Assembly (NCBI RefSeq): GCF_001644195.2
Contig: NZ_LWBL02000015.1
Coordinates: 1 to 64,000 of the forward strand
From: Bacillus marinisedimentorum
GTDB lineage: Bacteria; Bacillota; Bacilli; Bacillales; Bacillaceae_O
Length of the DNA: 64,000 nucleotides
Direction: 5' to 3'
Below, piece after piece: positions 42,471 through 51,755 of the stretch. The position numbers and the translations under genes are program-made. How positions within the stretch are numbered: the stretch's first letter is position 1; each line of letters begins with the position of its first letter. Below the pieces are notes generated by a model. The model searched no databases. It saw nothing but the letters and a program-made list of their open reading frames with translations, and was not told the DNA's origin.

Positions 42471-42935
42471 ACGGATATACGATAGGATGATTCTCTCTTT
42501 TTTGAAAAGCTATGCTCCCTGTTTAAACAGCGCATGAAACAGCTTCAAAAACAGGAGTGAAATCCGCAGGGCCCTTATTAAGGCTCTCAGCCAATCGAAC
42601 CCCTGCAGTGGGAGGTCTGTCAGTCTGCCTGGTCAATTCGGGTTGATCCTGTTTAAAAAAAGGCCGAAAATCAATAATAAGGTCCAGCATAAACTATCAC
42701 GCTGAAGAAAATATGTTAATAAACTATGGCATGGCAGAAATTTGCGAAAAGAAACGTGTTTATGGAACAGGCAGACAGGATAGTAATATATATCTTATGC
42801 ACTTTTTGAATAACTGGGTTCTGCAAGAAAAACGTCCGCTTCCTGAAAAAGTCAAAAGATGCTTTCATGCACATGACATGATAAAGTATAAGAGTGGACT
42901 TTTTATCGCAGAAAGATGAAAAGGAGAGACAGACA
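42471..42935. other. walR upstream region
   Basis: No gene is supported. Around 42525-42625 the sequence (AGGAGTGAAATCCGCAGGG... CCCTGCAGTGGGAGG) may be an eroded GC-rich repeat. A 68-codon frame at 42713-42919 lacks a ribosome site. The walR promoter should lie in the AT-rich part at 42700-42900. Confidence 0.4.
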
Positions 42936-43640
42936 ATGGACAAACATATATTAGTCGTTGATGATGAGCAGCCAATCGCAGACATTTTGCAATTCAATCT
43001 TGAAAAAGAGGGGTTCGAGGTGACCTGTGCCTACGATGGCGATGAAGCACTCCAGAAGGTTGAGGAAGTGAAGCCCGACCTTATTTTGCTGGATATTATG
43101 CTTCCGCAAAAAGATGGTATGGAAGTGTGCCGCGAAATCCGTAAAAAATATGAAATGCCGATCATCATGCTGACCGCCAAGGACTCGGAGATCGATAAAG
43201 TGCTTGGCCTTGAACTCGGAGCAGACGACTATGTGACAAAACCGTTTTCTGCACGTGAACTGATTGCCAGGGTCAAGGCGAATCTGCGCCGCCATCAGCA
43301 AGAAGAAGACAATGGAAGCGATGACACGAACGAAATTGAAATCGGTTCCCTTGTCATTCACCCTGATGCGTATGTCGTATCCAAGCGCGGCGAAACGATT
43401 GAGCTCACCCACCGTGAATTCGAACTGCTTCATTATCTCGCCAAGCATATCGGCCAGGTCATGACCCGTGAGCATTTATTGCAGACGGTCTGGGGATATG
43501 ATTATTTCGGCGACGTCCGGACAGTTGATGTCACCGTCCGGCGCCTGAGGGAAAAAATTGAGGATAACCCGAGTCACCCGGCATGGATCGTGACCCGGAG
43601 AGGGGTAGGCTATTATCTCCGCAATCCTGAACAGGAGTAA
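42936..43640 (+). CDS. walR: Response regulator WalR (YycF)
   Basis: 234 residues, OmpR class. Receiver domain with phospho-acceptor Asp in [11 protein letters not shown] and TAKDSEID; winged helix with [15 protein letters not shown] and [15 protein letters not shown]. Essential regulator of wall hydrolases in Firmicutes. Start at ATG 42936 after AAAAGGAGAG. First gene of walR-walK-yycH-yycI-walJ-htrC. Confidence 0.98.
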   Translation: MDKHILVVDDEQPIADILQFNLEKEGFEVTCAYDGDEALQKVEEVKPDLILLDIMLPQKDGMEVCREIRKKYEMPIIMLTAKDSEIDKVLGLELGADDYVTKPFSARELIARVKANLRRHQQEEDNGSDDTNEIEIGSLVIHPDAYVVSKRGETIELTHREFELLHYLAKHIGQVMTREHLLQTVWGYDYFGDVRTVDVTVRRLREKIEDNPSHPAWIVTRRGVGYYLRNPEQE

Positions 43641-43646
43641 GATTAC

Positions 43647-45470
43647 ATGAGAAAAATCGGTTTCTTTAAATCGATTCATTTTAAGTTCATTCTTATTTAT
43701 ACGCTGTTGATCCTGATCGCCATGCAGGTCATCGGCGTTTATTTTGTGCGCGAACTTGAAGATAGTTTAATGAATAACTTTGATGAATCGCTGCGGGAGC
43801 GGTCGCAGATGCTCGCTTCCTCTGTTGAGCAGGAAATGACGAAGGATCGTTCCGCAGAAGACAGTAAAACATTAGAAGAGGATATCCGCAGTTTGCTTAG
43901 TGATATACAATCCGATAACGTCCTTGAAGTCCAGGTGATCGATACCAATCAGCGTGTTGTGGGTACATCGAATCCTTACAAGCAATCGTTTGTCGGAAAG
44001 CGGACAACAGAGCGGATGGTCGATATTGCACTTGTTTCCGGCCAGGGCGATACGCGAAGGCTTCTTGACCGGGGACAGCGTCTGACCGCGAGAACGATGC
44101 CTGTTAAATCAAACGGGTCGGTACTTGGTGTCATCTATCTTGTCGCTTCTATGGAAGAAATTTATGATGAAATGAACCAGATCAATGGTATTTTTGCCAC
44201 TGGAACGCTCATTTCGATGCTGATCACAGCATTGCTCGGCATTTTTCTGGCGCAGACGATCACAAGGCCGATATCAGATATGAAACGGCAGGCACGAGTC
44301 ATGGCCCGCGGAGACTTCTCACGTAAAGTCAAAGTGTATGGGGACGATGAAATTGGGCAGCTTGCCCTTACCTTCAACGATTTGACTACAAAGCTGAAGC
44401 TCGCCCAGGATATGACCGAAGAAGAGCGGAAAAAATTAAGCTCTGTTCTCGCTCATATGACCGATGGCGTCATTGCTGCTGACAGGCAGGGACACGTCAT
44501 TTTAATGAATAATCAGGCTGAAAAAATGCTGCATGTTTCACGTGAAACAACAATTGGTGAATCGCTGTTATCCATTCTTCCAATCGAGTCGGACATTTCA
44601 CTTGAAAATATTTATGAAGATGACGATTCGCTTATTTTTGATTTTTATACCGGCAAGGATGAGGAATCGATCATCCGTGCAAACTTCTCGATTATTCAAA
44701 ATGAACACGGCTATCCGAATGGTTTTATGACTGTATTATATGATGTTACAGAGCAGGAGAGGATTGAACAGGAACGCCGTGAATTTGTTGCTAACGTTTC
44801 ACATGAATTAAGGACGCCGCTGACAACGATGAAAAGTTATATCGAAGCCCTGACTGATGGGGCATGGCAGGATAAAGAGATCGCACCGCGCTTCCTCGGT
44901 GTCACTCAGACGGAAACAGAGCGGATGATCCGGCTTGTCAATGACTTGCTGCAGCTGTCCAAGCTTGATAGTAAAGATATCAAGCTGAATTTAAACCGTG
45001 TCAATTTCACGCCTTTTTATCACGGCATTATTGACCGGTTCGAATTATCGAAAGCTCAAAATGTTTCGTTTGAGCGGATCATTCCGGATGAGAACTTATA
45101 TGTTTATATAGATGCGGACCGGGTAACCCAGGTCATTGATAATATCATTTCAAACGCCTTGAAATATTCTCCTGAAGGCGGAAAAGTCACGTTCAAGCTT
45201 ATTCATAATCCGACGGATATCCAGATCAGTATTAAAGACCAGGGAATGGGGATTCCAAAGGATAACTTATCAAAGGTATTCGAACGTTTCTACCGTGTTG
45301 ACAAGGCGCGCTCCCGCAAAATGGGCGGAACTGGCCTCGGACTTGCTATTGCAAAGGAAATCATCCAGCTTCATGGCGGAAGGATCTGGGCAGAAAGTGA
45401 AGAGGGGAAAGGGACAGCCATTAACTTTGTCCTTCCTCTTGAGAGAGATCGCGAGGATGATGTGCTATGA
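43647..45470 (+). CDS. walK: Sensor histidine kinase WalK (YycG)
   Basis: 607 residues. Membrane spans at ~10-30 and ~180-203 enclose an extracellular PAS-like domain; then HAMP (~204-256), PAS (~262-370), HisKA with ANVSHELRTPLTT (phospho-His) and HATPase with DQGMGIP and GTGLGLAI. It senses wall status (lipid II or muropeptide links are proposed in the family) and phosphorylates WalR. A perfect parS is embedded in the PAS-coding region. The stop overlaps yycH by 4 bases. Confidence 0.98.
   Translation: MRKIGFFKSIHFKFILIYTLLILIAMQVIGVYFVRELEDSLMNNFDESLRERSQMLASSVEQEMTKDRSAEDSKTLEEDIRSLLSDIQSDNVLEVQVIDTNQRVVGTSNPYKQSFVGKRTTERMVDIALVSGQGDTRRLLDRGQRLTARTMPVKSNGSVLGVIYLVASMEEIYDEMNQINGIFATGTLISMLITALLGIFLAQTITRPISDMKRQARVMARGDFSRKVKVYGDDEIGQLALTFNDLTTKLKLAQDMTEEERKKLSSVLAHMTDGVIAADRQGHVILMNNQAEKMLHVSRETTIGESLLSILPIESDISLENIYEDDDSLIFDFYTGKDEESIIRANFSIIQNEHGYPNGFMTVLYDVTEQERIEQERREFVANVSHELRTPLTTMKSYIEALTDGAWQDKEIAPRFLGVTQTETERMIRLVNDLLQLSKLDSKDIKLNLNRVNFTPFYHGIIDRFELSKAQNVSFERIIPDENLYVYIDADRVTQVIDNIISNALKYSPEGGKVTFKLIHNPTDIQISIKDQGMGIPKDNLSKVFERFYRVDKARSRKMGGTGLGLAIAKEIIQLHGGRIWAESEEGKGTAINFVLPLERDREDDVL
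44534..44549. promoter_or_regulatory. parS site 3 (inside walK)
   Basis: Perfect TGTTTCACGTGAAACA within walK, encoding HVSRET. About 22-25 kb from the other two sites, on the same side of oriC. Confidence 0.95.
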
Positions 45471-46834
45471 CAAGAAAAAACCTCGAAACAATGAAGACGG
45501 TAGCGCTTACCCTCCTGGTCATCTTGAGTGTTGTATTAACGTACAGCATTTGGACATACCAGCCTGAATATGAAAGGATTCCAAATGCTGAATATCTCCA
45601 GGACGTGAGCATTGCCGATAAACGGTATCCAAGCCAGCTGATCAGGCCTTCCTCCGTTATGCTGAATACAGGCGGGCACCATTATGGGTTAATGGATCAA
45701 TCCCTTGTGAACAAACTGTACCGGGAGATGCAAAACTGGACGTTTCACCAGCTGTATCCGCTCGAAATAACGGACCAGGATGTTTTCAATAAAAAAATTG
45801 ACCGGAACAATACACTTGAAATCATTTTTCCTACGGAGATTCCACTCGGTGTTTTTGAAAGAATCTTTACGTTTTCGGCAGATTTAAAAGCATCCCACGC
45901 ATTTGACCGGGTCATTATTGATTATTCCGTGGCAGAAGACAGCCAGCCCGAAGCGTTTTTCGTGTCGTATGATACTCAGAATGTTTACGGGGCAAAGTTG
46001 AGCAATTTGAACCTTGAGTACTTGATCAATACGTTTACTAAAGTGACAGGGGACTATAAGCCGCATTTCTTGCAGACCATCTCGGAACAAAAGGAATTTT
46101 TCTTGCCGGCTGAAGACGTCCGATTGAAATCATACACCTTTTTCACAGATAAGCTGAACCCGGATTTGTTCAGCGAAGCGCTGTTCAGCAATAAGAACCT
46201 TGTGAAAAATTATAAAAAAGATATCGGGGAACAGACGTACACCGACGGCACCCGCGCGCTCGAAACGTTACAGGAAAACAGCCTGATGCGGTTTCAAAAC
46301 CAGGTGCCGTCGGCAGGCCTGCAAAAAGATCCCGCCGAACTCGTGCTTGACAGTGTCGAGTTTGTCAATGACCATGCCGGCTGGGTGGATACGTACTATT
46401 TATTTGATTGGACAACCCTTCAAAATGAAGCGGAGTTCCGTCTGTATCTGGCCCACTATCCTGTTTTCGATGTTTCTCCAGTTATCAGGGAAAATCAATC
46501 TATTGAAACAGCAGCTTTAAGCCTGTCCTGGAACAATGAGGGAGTGAACCGCTATACAAGGCCGCTTCTATACTTGCAAGGCGACCCGCTTGAAAATGAA
46601 ACAGCTGATATCACACTGCCATCCGGACAAAAGGTGATCGAGGCACTGGAGAAAAGGCAGGGATTTGACTCGGAAATGATCGAGGATATTAAAATTGGAT
46701 TTGCGCTGGATGATAAAGTGCCGGAAGTTCTCCTTTTCAAGCCCGCATGGTTCATCCGTTTCAACGGCAGATGGGAACAGGTATCCATGAAAGAGGAATC
46801 AGGCGGGGAGGGTATAAAAATTGGATTGGAATAA
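45467..46834 (+). CDS. yycH: WalK regulator YycH
   Basis: 455 residues: a single N-terminal membrane span (~10-27), then a large extracellular part. With YycI it forms a membrane complex that inhibits WalK in B. subtilis. Recognised by size, topology and position. Overlaps walK by 4 and yycI by 14 bases, so the four genes are translationally coupled. Confidence 0.95.
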   Translation: MTRKNLETMKTVALTLLVILSVVLTYSIWTYQPEYERIPNAEYLQDVSIADKRYPSQLIRPSSVMLNTGGHHYGLMDQSLVNKLYREMQNWTFHQLYPLEITDQDVFNKKIDRNNTLEIIFPTEIPLGVFERIFTFSADLKASHAFDRVIIDYSVAEDSQPEAFFVSYDTQNVYGAKLSNLNLEYLINTFTKVTGDYKPHFLQTISEQKEFFLPAEDVRLKSYTFFTDKLNPDLFSEALFSNKNLVKNYKKDIGEQTYTDGTRALETLQENSLMRFQNQVPSAGLQKDPAELVLDSVEFVNDHAGWVDTYYLFDWTTLQNEAEFRLYLAHYPVFDVSPVIRENQSIETAALSLSWNNEGVNRYTRPLLYLQGDPLENETADITLPSGQKVIEALEKRQGFDSEMIEDIKIGFALDDKVPEVLLFKPAWFIRFNGRWEQVSMKEESGGEGIKIGLE

Positions 46835-47627
46835 AACAAAAACCATTTTTATATTGTCTTTCCTCGTTCTGAATGTTTTCCTGACCTTCCAGCTTATTGA
46901 AAAAATCAATAAATCGCAGCTGGACCAGGTGACTGAATCCACCATCGAGGAACAGTTGGAAGAGGAGGACATCACGTATCCGGCGATTCCGAAAAATAAC
47001 GAAATCAAGCAATATATAAGCGGGAAAAGCAAAAAATTCACCCCTGATGAACTGGGTGACCTCGACGGGCAGAATATCAACATCAGGAACGAAACGATGA
47101 TCATGTCCACCTTTGAAGAACCAGTGCAGTTTTCGGAAGAAATGAGCGATGAGGAATTGCGGGCACTTATGGAAAACAATGTCATGCACGGTGAAGATTA
47201 TACGTATTGGGGCCATGATGAATCGAATAATGTTCTTATGTTCTTTCAGACATATAAAAACAGTACGATTTACTTTAATAAAAACGGGATGGTCCTGATG
47301 GAATTGAATGAGGATAATGAAATTACCCGTTATTATCAGACCTATCTGGTCGATCTTGAAGAAATGGACGTGGAGGAACAGAGCATCCTGCCTGCAATTA
47401 AGGCCATCGAAAACCTCTATCGGAAATACATGCTTCCTTCTGGCAGTGAAATCACACATATCAGTATGGGGTATTACACGCTTGTCCCACTTTCAGGAGG
47501 TGGCCAGGTGGTGGCCCCTACATGGCATATAAGGCTAAAAGAGGGAAAAAGCTTTTTTGTCAATGCAGTTGAAGGGCAAGTCATTGAAGTGAAGGCCGAA
47601 GAGTTTTTGGAACAAGTTTATCAATAG
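46821..47627 (+). CDS. yycI: WalK regulator YycI
   Basis: 268 residues. Begins MDWNKTKTIFILSFLVLNVFLTFQL, a signal-anchor typical of YycI, followed by an extracellular domain structurally related to YycH. It partners YycH in controlling WalK. 15 bp before walJ. Confidence 0.95.
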   Translation: MDWNKTKTIFILSFLVLNVFLTFQLIEKINKSQLDQVTESTIEEQLEEEDITYPAIPKNNEIKQYISGKSKKFTPDELGDLDGQNINIRNETMIMSTFEEPVQFSEEMSDEELRALMENNVMHGEDYTYWGHDESNNVLMFFQTYKNSTIYFNKNGMVLMELNEDNEITRYYQTYLVDLEEMDVEEQSILPAIKAIENLYRKYMLPSGSEITHISMGYYTLVPLSGGGQVVAPTWHIRLKEGKSFFVNAVEGQVIEVKAEEFLEQVYQ

Positions 47628-47642
47628 TGGAGTGAAGTATAA

Positions 47643-48440
47643 ATGGGTTTACATTTCAGTGTTCTGGCCAGCGGCAGCTCCGGTAATGCATTTTATATCG
47701 GAACCGGCAAACAGAAACTGCTAGTCGATGCCGGACTAAGCGGCAAAAAAATGGAAGAACTGATGCGTCAGAGGCAAATCAATCCCGAAGAGCTTGACGG
47801 CATCCTAGTGACACATGAACACAGCGACCATATAAAAGGGCTCGGCATTCTTGCCCGGCGGTACAAGCTGCCGATTTACGCAAATGAAAAAACATGGCAG
47901 GCGATGGACAGCATGATCGGCAAAGTCGATACAGGCCAAAAGTTCGTCTTTGATATGGAGACGGTAAAAACGTTCGGCGATCTTGATGTCGAATCATTCG
48001 GCGTGTCCCATGATGCGGCGGAACCGATGTTTTATGTCTTTCATCATGAAGGAAAAAAAGTGTCGCTTGCCACCGACACCGGTTATGTAAGCGACAGGAT
48101 TAAAGGAACGCTCCGTGATTCGGATATGATCATCTTTGAAGCGAATCATGACGTCGACATGCTGAGGATGGGCCGTTATCCGTGGAATGTGAAGCGAAGA
48201 ATCTTAAGCGACGTCGGACACGTTTCAAATGAAGACGCTGCACTCGCCCTCGCTGATATAATTGGAGATAAGACAAAGCGTATTTATTTGGCTCATTTAA
48301 GTAAAGATAACAATATTAAAGATCTTGCCAGAATGTCGGTGGCCCAGACACTTGAACAAAAAGGCTTAGCCATTGGTGAACAACAGTTTGGCCTGTATGA
48401 TACCGATCCGCAGGAACCGACTGAAATCATTACATTATAG
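47643..48440 (+). CDS. walJ: Metallo-beta-lactamase fold protein WalJ (YycJ)
   Basis: 265 residues. The di-metal motif HEHSDHIKG, then SHDAAEP and FEANHD, are intact; starts [19 protein letters not shown], typical of YycJ. A 5'-3' exonuclease-type MBL enzyme linked to mismatch repair and wall-replication coordination in Gram-positives. Member of the wal operon. Confidence 0.95.
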   Translation: MGLHFSVLASGSSGNAFYIGTGKQKLLVDAGLSGKKMEELMRQRQINPEELDGILVTHEHSDHIKGLGILARRYKLPIYANEKTWQAMDSMIGKVDTGQKFVFDMETVKTFGDLDVESFGVSHDAAEPMFYVFHHEGKKVSLATDTGYVSDRIKGTLRDSDMIIFEANHDVDMLRMGRYPWNVKRRILSDVGHVSNEDAALALADIIGDKTKRIYLAHLSKDNNIKDLARMSVAQTLEQKGLAIGEQQFGLYDTDPQEPTEIITL

Positions 48441-48644
48441 GACCGGTTATCCCTGATTTGTAAAAAATGTTTTCATACTGAAAAGAAAAGGGAACAGAAA
48501 AGGAGACTTTTGTTCGGGCTTTGACATCCATTTGATACATTTTCCATTTATAATCATCAATGAGGAGCCAGGAAAAATGGCTTCGCAAGATCCAGCACAA
48601 TTCATAAAATAATTCCCTCAAAAATGAAAGGATTGGTGCTTACA

Positions 48645-49883
48645 ATGGGATATTATGATGATGAGTATGAGAACCGCAGAAGCAAACGGCGCGGCGGATG
48701 GTTCAAAGGACTGTTCGGTGTCATCATCGGTGCCCTTATCGTTCTTTTTTCCCTGCCGTTTCTGCTTGAATCAGGGATCGTACCGGGAGTCTCTGGACAA
48801 CAAGACGAACCAATTGTCGGCAGCAGCGAGGAAAACGGCAATGATGAGATGCCATCGACCACACAGAATGTCAATGTTGATGTAAACACCGCTGTAACTG
48901 AAGCGGTTGATAAAGTGTCAGAAGCTGTAGTGGGTGTCGTAAACCTTCAGCAGGCCGATTTCTGGTCGCAGCAGGAAGGCGGCGAGACGCAGGAAGCAGG
49001 GACAGGTTCAGGCGTCATCTATAAAAAGGAAAATGGCGAAGCGTTTGTCGTCACGAATAATCACGTAGTCCAGGGCGCCAGCCAGATTGAAGTCAGCCTT
49101 GCCGACGGCACAAAAGTCCCGGCAGAAATGGTTGGAACCGACATTTTCACGGATCTTGCCGTTTTGAAGATGGATGCGGAACATGTTGAAAAAGTAGCTG
49201 AGTTCGGCAACTCGGAAAACCTGAAACCAGGTGAACCAGCGCTTGCCATCGGCAATCCGCTCGGACTTCGTTTTTCAGGATCCGTGTCCAAAGGAATCAT
49301 CAGCGGCCTTGAACGTACAATTCCGGTTGATTTGAATGGGGACGGCACCCAGGACTGGCAGGCTGAAGTCATCCAGACGGATGCGGCGATCAACCCGGGT
49401 AACAGCGGCGGTGCCCTTGTCAATATCAACGGCCAGGTCATCGGAATCAATTCAATGAAGATTGCCCAGTCGGCGGTTGAAGGGATCGGACTTGCGATTC
49501 CGACGTCCACGGTCATCCCGATCATTGAACAGCTTGAGAAGAACGGGGAAGTAAAACGGCCATATATGGGTGTCAGCATCCGTTCTCTCAGCGAAGTGCC
49601 GAAATACCACTGGCAGGAAACATTAAAGCTTCCTGAAGATATCAAATCAGGTGTTTTTGTGGAAGGTGTCGTACCAATGTCCCCTGCAGGAAAAGCAGGC
49701 CTCAAGGAGCTTGATGTCATTACGGCGCTTGATGGCGAGCCAATTGAAAATGTACTGGATCTCCGACAATACCTGTATCAAGATAAACAGATTGGCGAGA
49801 AATTGGCGATTACGTTTTATCGGAACGGCAAGAAACAGACAACAGAAATGACGCTGGCAGAAGATCAGAATAGAGCACAATAA
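48645..49883 (+). CDS. htrC: Membrane-anchored HtrA-type serine protease
   Basis: About 412 residues. Cytoplasmic basic start (NRRSKRRGGW), membrane span (~20-42), linker, then S1C protease domain with His in NNHVV, Asp in FTDLAVLK and Ser in NPGNSGGAL, and a C-terminal PDZ domain (~305-395). Corresponds to B. subtilis HtrC/YycK at the end of the wal operon; handles misfolded exported proteins. ATG 48645 preferred (MGYYDDEYEN); AAAGGA lies 12 bases upstream, a rather long spacing. Confidence 0.94.
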   Translation: MGYYDDEYENRRSKRRGGWFKGLFGVIIGALIVLFSLPFLLESGIVPGVSGQQDEPIVGSSEENGNDEMPSTTQNVNVDVNTAVTEAVDKVSEAVVGVVNLQQADFWSQQEGGETQEAGTGSGVIYKKENGEAFVVTNNHVVQGASQIEVSLADGTKVPAEMVGTDIFTDLAVLKMDAEHVEKVAEFGNSENLKPGEPALAIGNPLGLRFSGSVSKGIISGLERTIPVDLNGDGTQDWQAEVIQTDAAINPGNSGGALVNINGQVIGINSMKIAQSAVEGIGLAIPTSTVIPIIEQLEKNGEVKRPYMGVSIRSLSEVPKYHWQETLKLPEDIKSGVFVEGVVPMSPAGKAGLKELDVITALDGEPIENVLDLRQYLYQDKQIGEKLAITFYRNGKKQTTEMTLAEDQNRAQ

Positions 49884-49892
49884 GAGCAAGGA

Positions 49893-49929
49893 GAAGCCTT
49901 CCAAGTAATGAATGGAAGGCTTTCTTTTT
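49893..49929 (+). terminator. htrC terminator
   Basis: AAGCCTTCC / GGAAGGCTT arms with TTTCTTTTT. Ends the wal operon. Confidence 0.82.
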
Positions 49930-49942
49930 GAAGTTGATGAAT

Positions 49943-50245
49943 TGTGGATAAAACGGGTAAAATGCATATGGAGAGACCGGAAGAAACATATCTACAACAC
50001 GGTAAAGAAGGGAGCAACCGGGAACATGGTGATATATTGCTGCAACGATCATGTGGACAGAGCACTCGAAGGCGCACTGGATGTGGCGGACACCCCGCCT
50101 GAGTTCAACAAACTGGCTGAAGACAAGAAGTTATCCACAACCTGTGAATTCTGCTCTAATCCTGCATTGTATATGGTATCGAACGGGTGATCCTATACCA
50201 TATGTGGACAGATATTGTGCATATGTGGATAAAATCTGTGGATAA
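49943..50245. promoter_or_regulatory. DnaA-box cluster around rlmH leader
   Basis: Four perfect boxes: TGTGGATAA 49943-49951, TTATCCACA 50131-50139 (inside the small CxxH gene), TGTGGATAA 50224-50232 and 50237-50245. Near-matches TGTGGACA lie between. Satellite cluster near oriC; the last two overlap the rlmH leader. Confidence 0.75.
50026..50190 (+). CDS. CxxH/CxxC small protein
   Basis: 54 residues: MVIYCCNDHVDRALEGALDV... with CNDH near the start and CEFC near residue 40, a likely small zinc-binding protein. The CxxH/CxxC family is conserved beside rlmH in Bacillaceae; function unknown. AGGGAG precedes the ATG. A DnaA box overlaps its codons for L-S-T. Confidence 0.8.
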   Translation: MVIYCCNDHVDRALEGALDVADTPPEFNKLAEDKKLSTTCEFCSNPALYMVSNG

Positions 50246-50269
50246 TCTGTGCGTAGAAAGGGGATAAGT

Positions 50270-50749
50270 GTGAACATCTCAATTATTACGGTTGGCAAAC
50301 TGAAAGAAAAATATTTGAAGCAGGGTATCCAGGAATACGTGAAGCGCCTGCAGCCTTACACGAAAATGGAGATCATCGAGGTGCCTGATGAAAAAGCGCC
50401 TGAAAATTTAAGCGATGCGGAAATGCTCCAGGTGAAACAAAAAGAAGGCGAGCGCATCCTCCAAAAAATATCCCCTGACAGCCACGTAATCGCTCTAGCG
50501 ATAGAAGGAAAGCAGGAAACAAGCGAACAATTCGCAAAAACCCTCGATAATCTTGCAACGTACGGCAAAAGTAAAGTCGCTTTTGTGATTGGCGGATCCC
50601 TCGGATTAAGTGAAGAAGTGATGAAGCGGGCGGACAGTTCGATGTCGTTTTCGAAAATGACGTTGCCGCACCAGCTGATGCGGCTGGTACTGGTTGAGCA
50701 GGTGTATCGGGCGTTTCGGATTAATCGGGGGGAACCGTATCATAAGTAA
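50270..50749 (+). CDS. rlmH: 23S rRNA pseudouridine1915 N3-methyltransferase RlmH
   Basis: 159 residues, the exact family length. SPOUT methyltransferase acting on m3-pseudouridine 1915 in 70S ribosomes. [12 protein letters not shown] is the SAM-binding trefoil knot; the C-terminus [13 protein letters not shown] is diagnostic. GTG start at 50270 with AAAGGGGAT upstream. Confidence 0.97.
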   Translation: MNISIITVGKLKEKYLKQGIQEYVKRLQPYTKMEIIEVPDEKAPENLSDAEMLQVKQKEGERILQKISPDSHVIALAIEGKQETSEQFAKTLDNLATYGKSKVAFVIGGSLGLSEEVMKRADSSMSFSKMTLPHQLMRLVLVEQVYRAFRINRGEPYHK

Positions 50750-50800
50750 GGAGAAGATAAACTCAGCCGATGGTAATCTATGCCGTTTAGTTTTTAATAG

Positions 50801-50981
50801 GGTGACAATTGACATAACGAGACTGGACAATAACTAAATGGCCCGACTCCATAGACAAATAATTTCAGTTAAAAAATACATAAAAAAATCCGAACTATTG
50901 CGAAGCTCTATTTAGATTTTCGCAACATAGTTCGGATTTTTCTTTGACTAAAATACTTTTGTCCCAGCCTCGTTTGTCACC
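50801..50981. repeat. Palindromic element E1 (GAGGCTGGGACA ends)
   Basis: Inverted ends GGTGACA...ACGAGACTGGACAA and TTGTCCCAGCCTCGTTTGTCACC enclose a long hairpin (AAATCCGAACTATTGCGAA / TTCGCAACATAGTTCGGATTT, 50883-50941). It separates rlmH from the convergent DUF421 gene and can terminate both. Confidence 0.7.
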
Positions 50982-51080
50982 AAAAAGAAACCTGTAATCG
51001 AACAGACAATTTCCCTGAAATATCGCCGATGAACTTTAAAAATGATGTCTCCTTAATTGGGTGCCGTTTAGCGTTTACTC

Positions 51081-51692
51081 TTAATCCAAATTCTCTTTAG
51101 GTTTTTCTTTATGCTTTCTATTTTTAACTTCGTTAAATATGTTATTTGAGACACTTGGTTTCGTTTTTGATGTTTCATGTTGAGGATTGGATTGATTTGA
51201 TTCAATCAATGATTTCAGCATTTGTATATCCTCTTTCGTAGCATATTGCTTATCAGATTTCAGCATATAACCTAACTGCCCGTTTGGTTCTATTGTCGCC
51301 CATTGTAAATCAGAGAAATGCTGGATGTTTTGCTGTCTCATTCGTACTTCAAGCATATCAACCGTTAAGCGCAGTTTTTTTAAATTGCTTTCATTAATTT
51401 GGCCGTTTTCGACTACTATAAGAGATTTTCCATATATGAAGGATTCTAGAGCATTCGACCTTAACACCACATACTCAATAGAAATAAGGGTAAGTACCAT
51501 TAGAAAGGTAATCACCATTGTAATCCAGATGTTCCTGTCGCCAACAGGTTGAATAATCAATGATCCAACCGCTATCATCATGACAGTCTGAGCAACCGTA
51601 AGCTGTGAGATTGACTTTCTTCCAGCTAACCGCAAAATAAGGACTCCTCCAACCACGACGACAATTGCTTTCCATATGAAGTGAAAATCCAC
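51081..51692 (-). CDS. DUF421 (YetF-like) membrane protein
   Basis: About 203 residues. Three hydrophobic spans in the first ~80 residues (with GRKSISQLTVAQTVMM), then a YetF-type alpha/beta domain (LIVVENGQINESNLKKLRLTVDML) and a charged tail. YetF/DUF421 proteins are common in spore formers; some influence germination or stress, but the role here is unknown. Two in-frame GTGs; the one at 51692 has AAAGGGGGG at better spacing. Confidence 0.85.
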   Translation of the reverse strand: MDFHFIWKAIVVVVGGVLILRLAGRKSISQLTVAQTVMMIAVGSLIIQPVGDRNIWITMVITFLMVLTLISIEYVVLRSNALESFIYGKSLIVVENGQINESNLKKLRLTVDMLEVRMRQQNIQHFSDLQWATIEPNGQLGYMLKSDKQYATKEDIQMLKSLIESNQSNPQHETSKTKPSVSNNIFNEVKNRKHKEKPKENLD

Positions 51693-51755
51693 AAGCACCC
51701 CCCTTTCCGAACAATCAATTTTGTTTGGTGGATTTTTTCTTTTTTTCTATATTTT

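Noticed and set aside
42713-42919. 68-codon frame upstream of walR
   Set aside because: No Shine-Dalgarno sequence, no recognisable family, and it lies in the expected walR promoter region.
44802-44815. GTTTCACATGAA in walK as a fourth parS
   Set aside because: It encodes the conserved phospho-His motif and mismatches the parS palindrome; likely coincidence.
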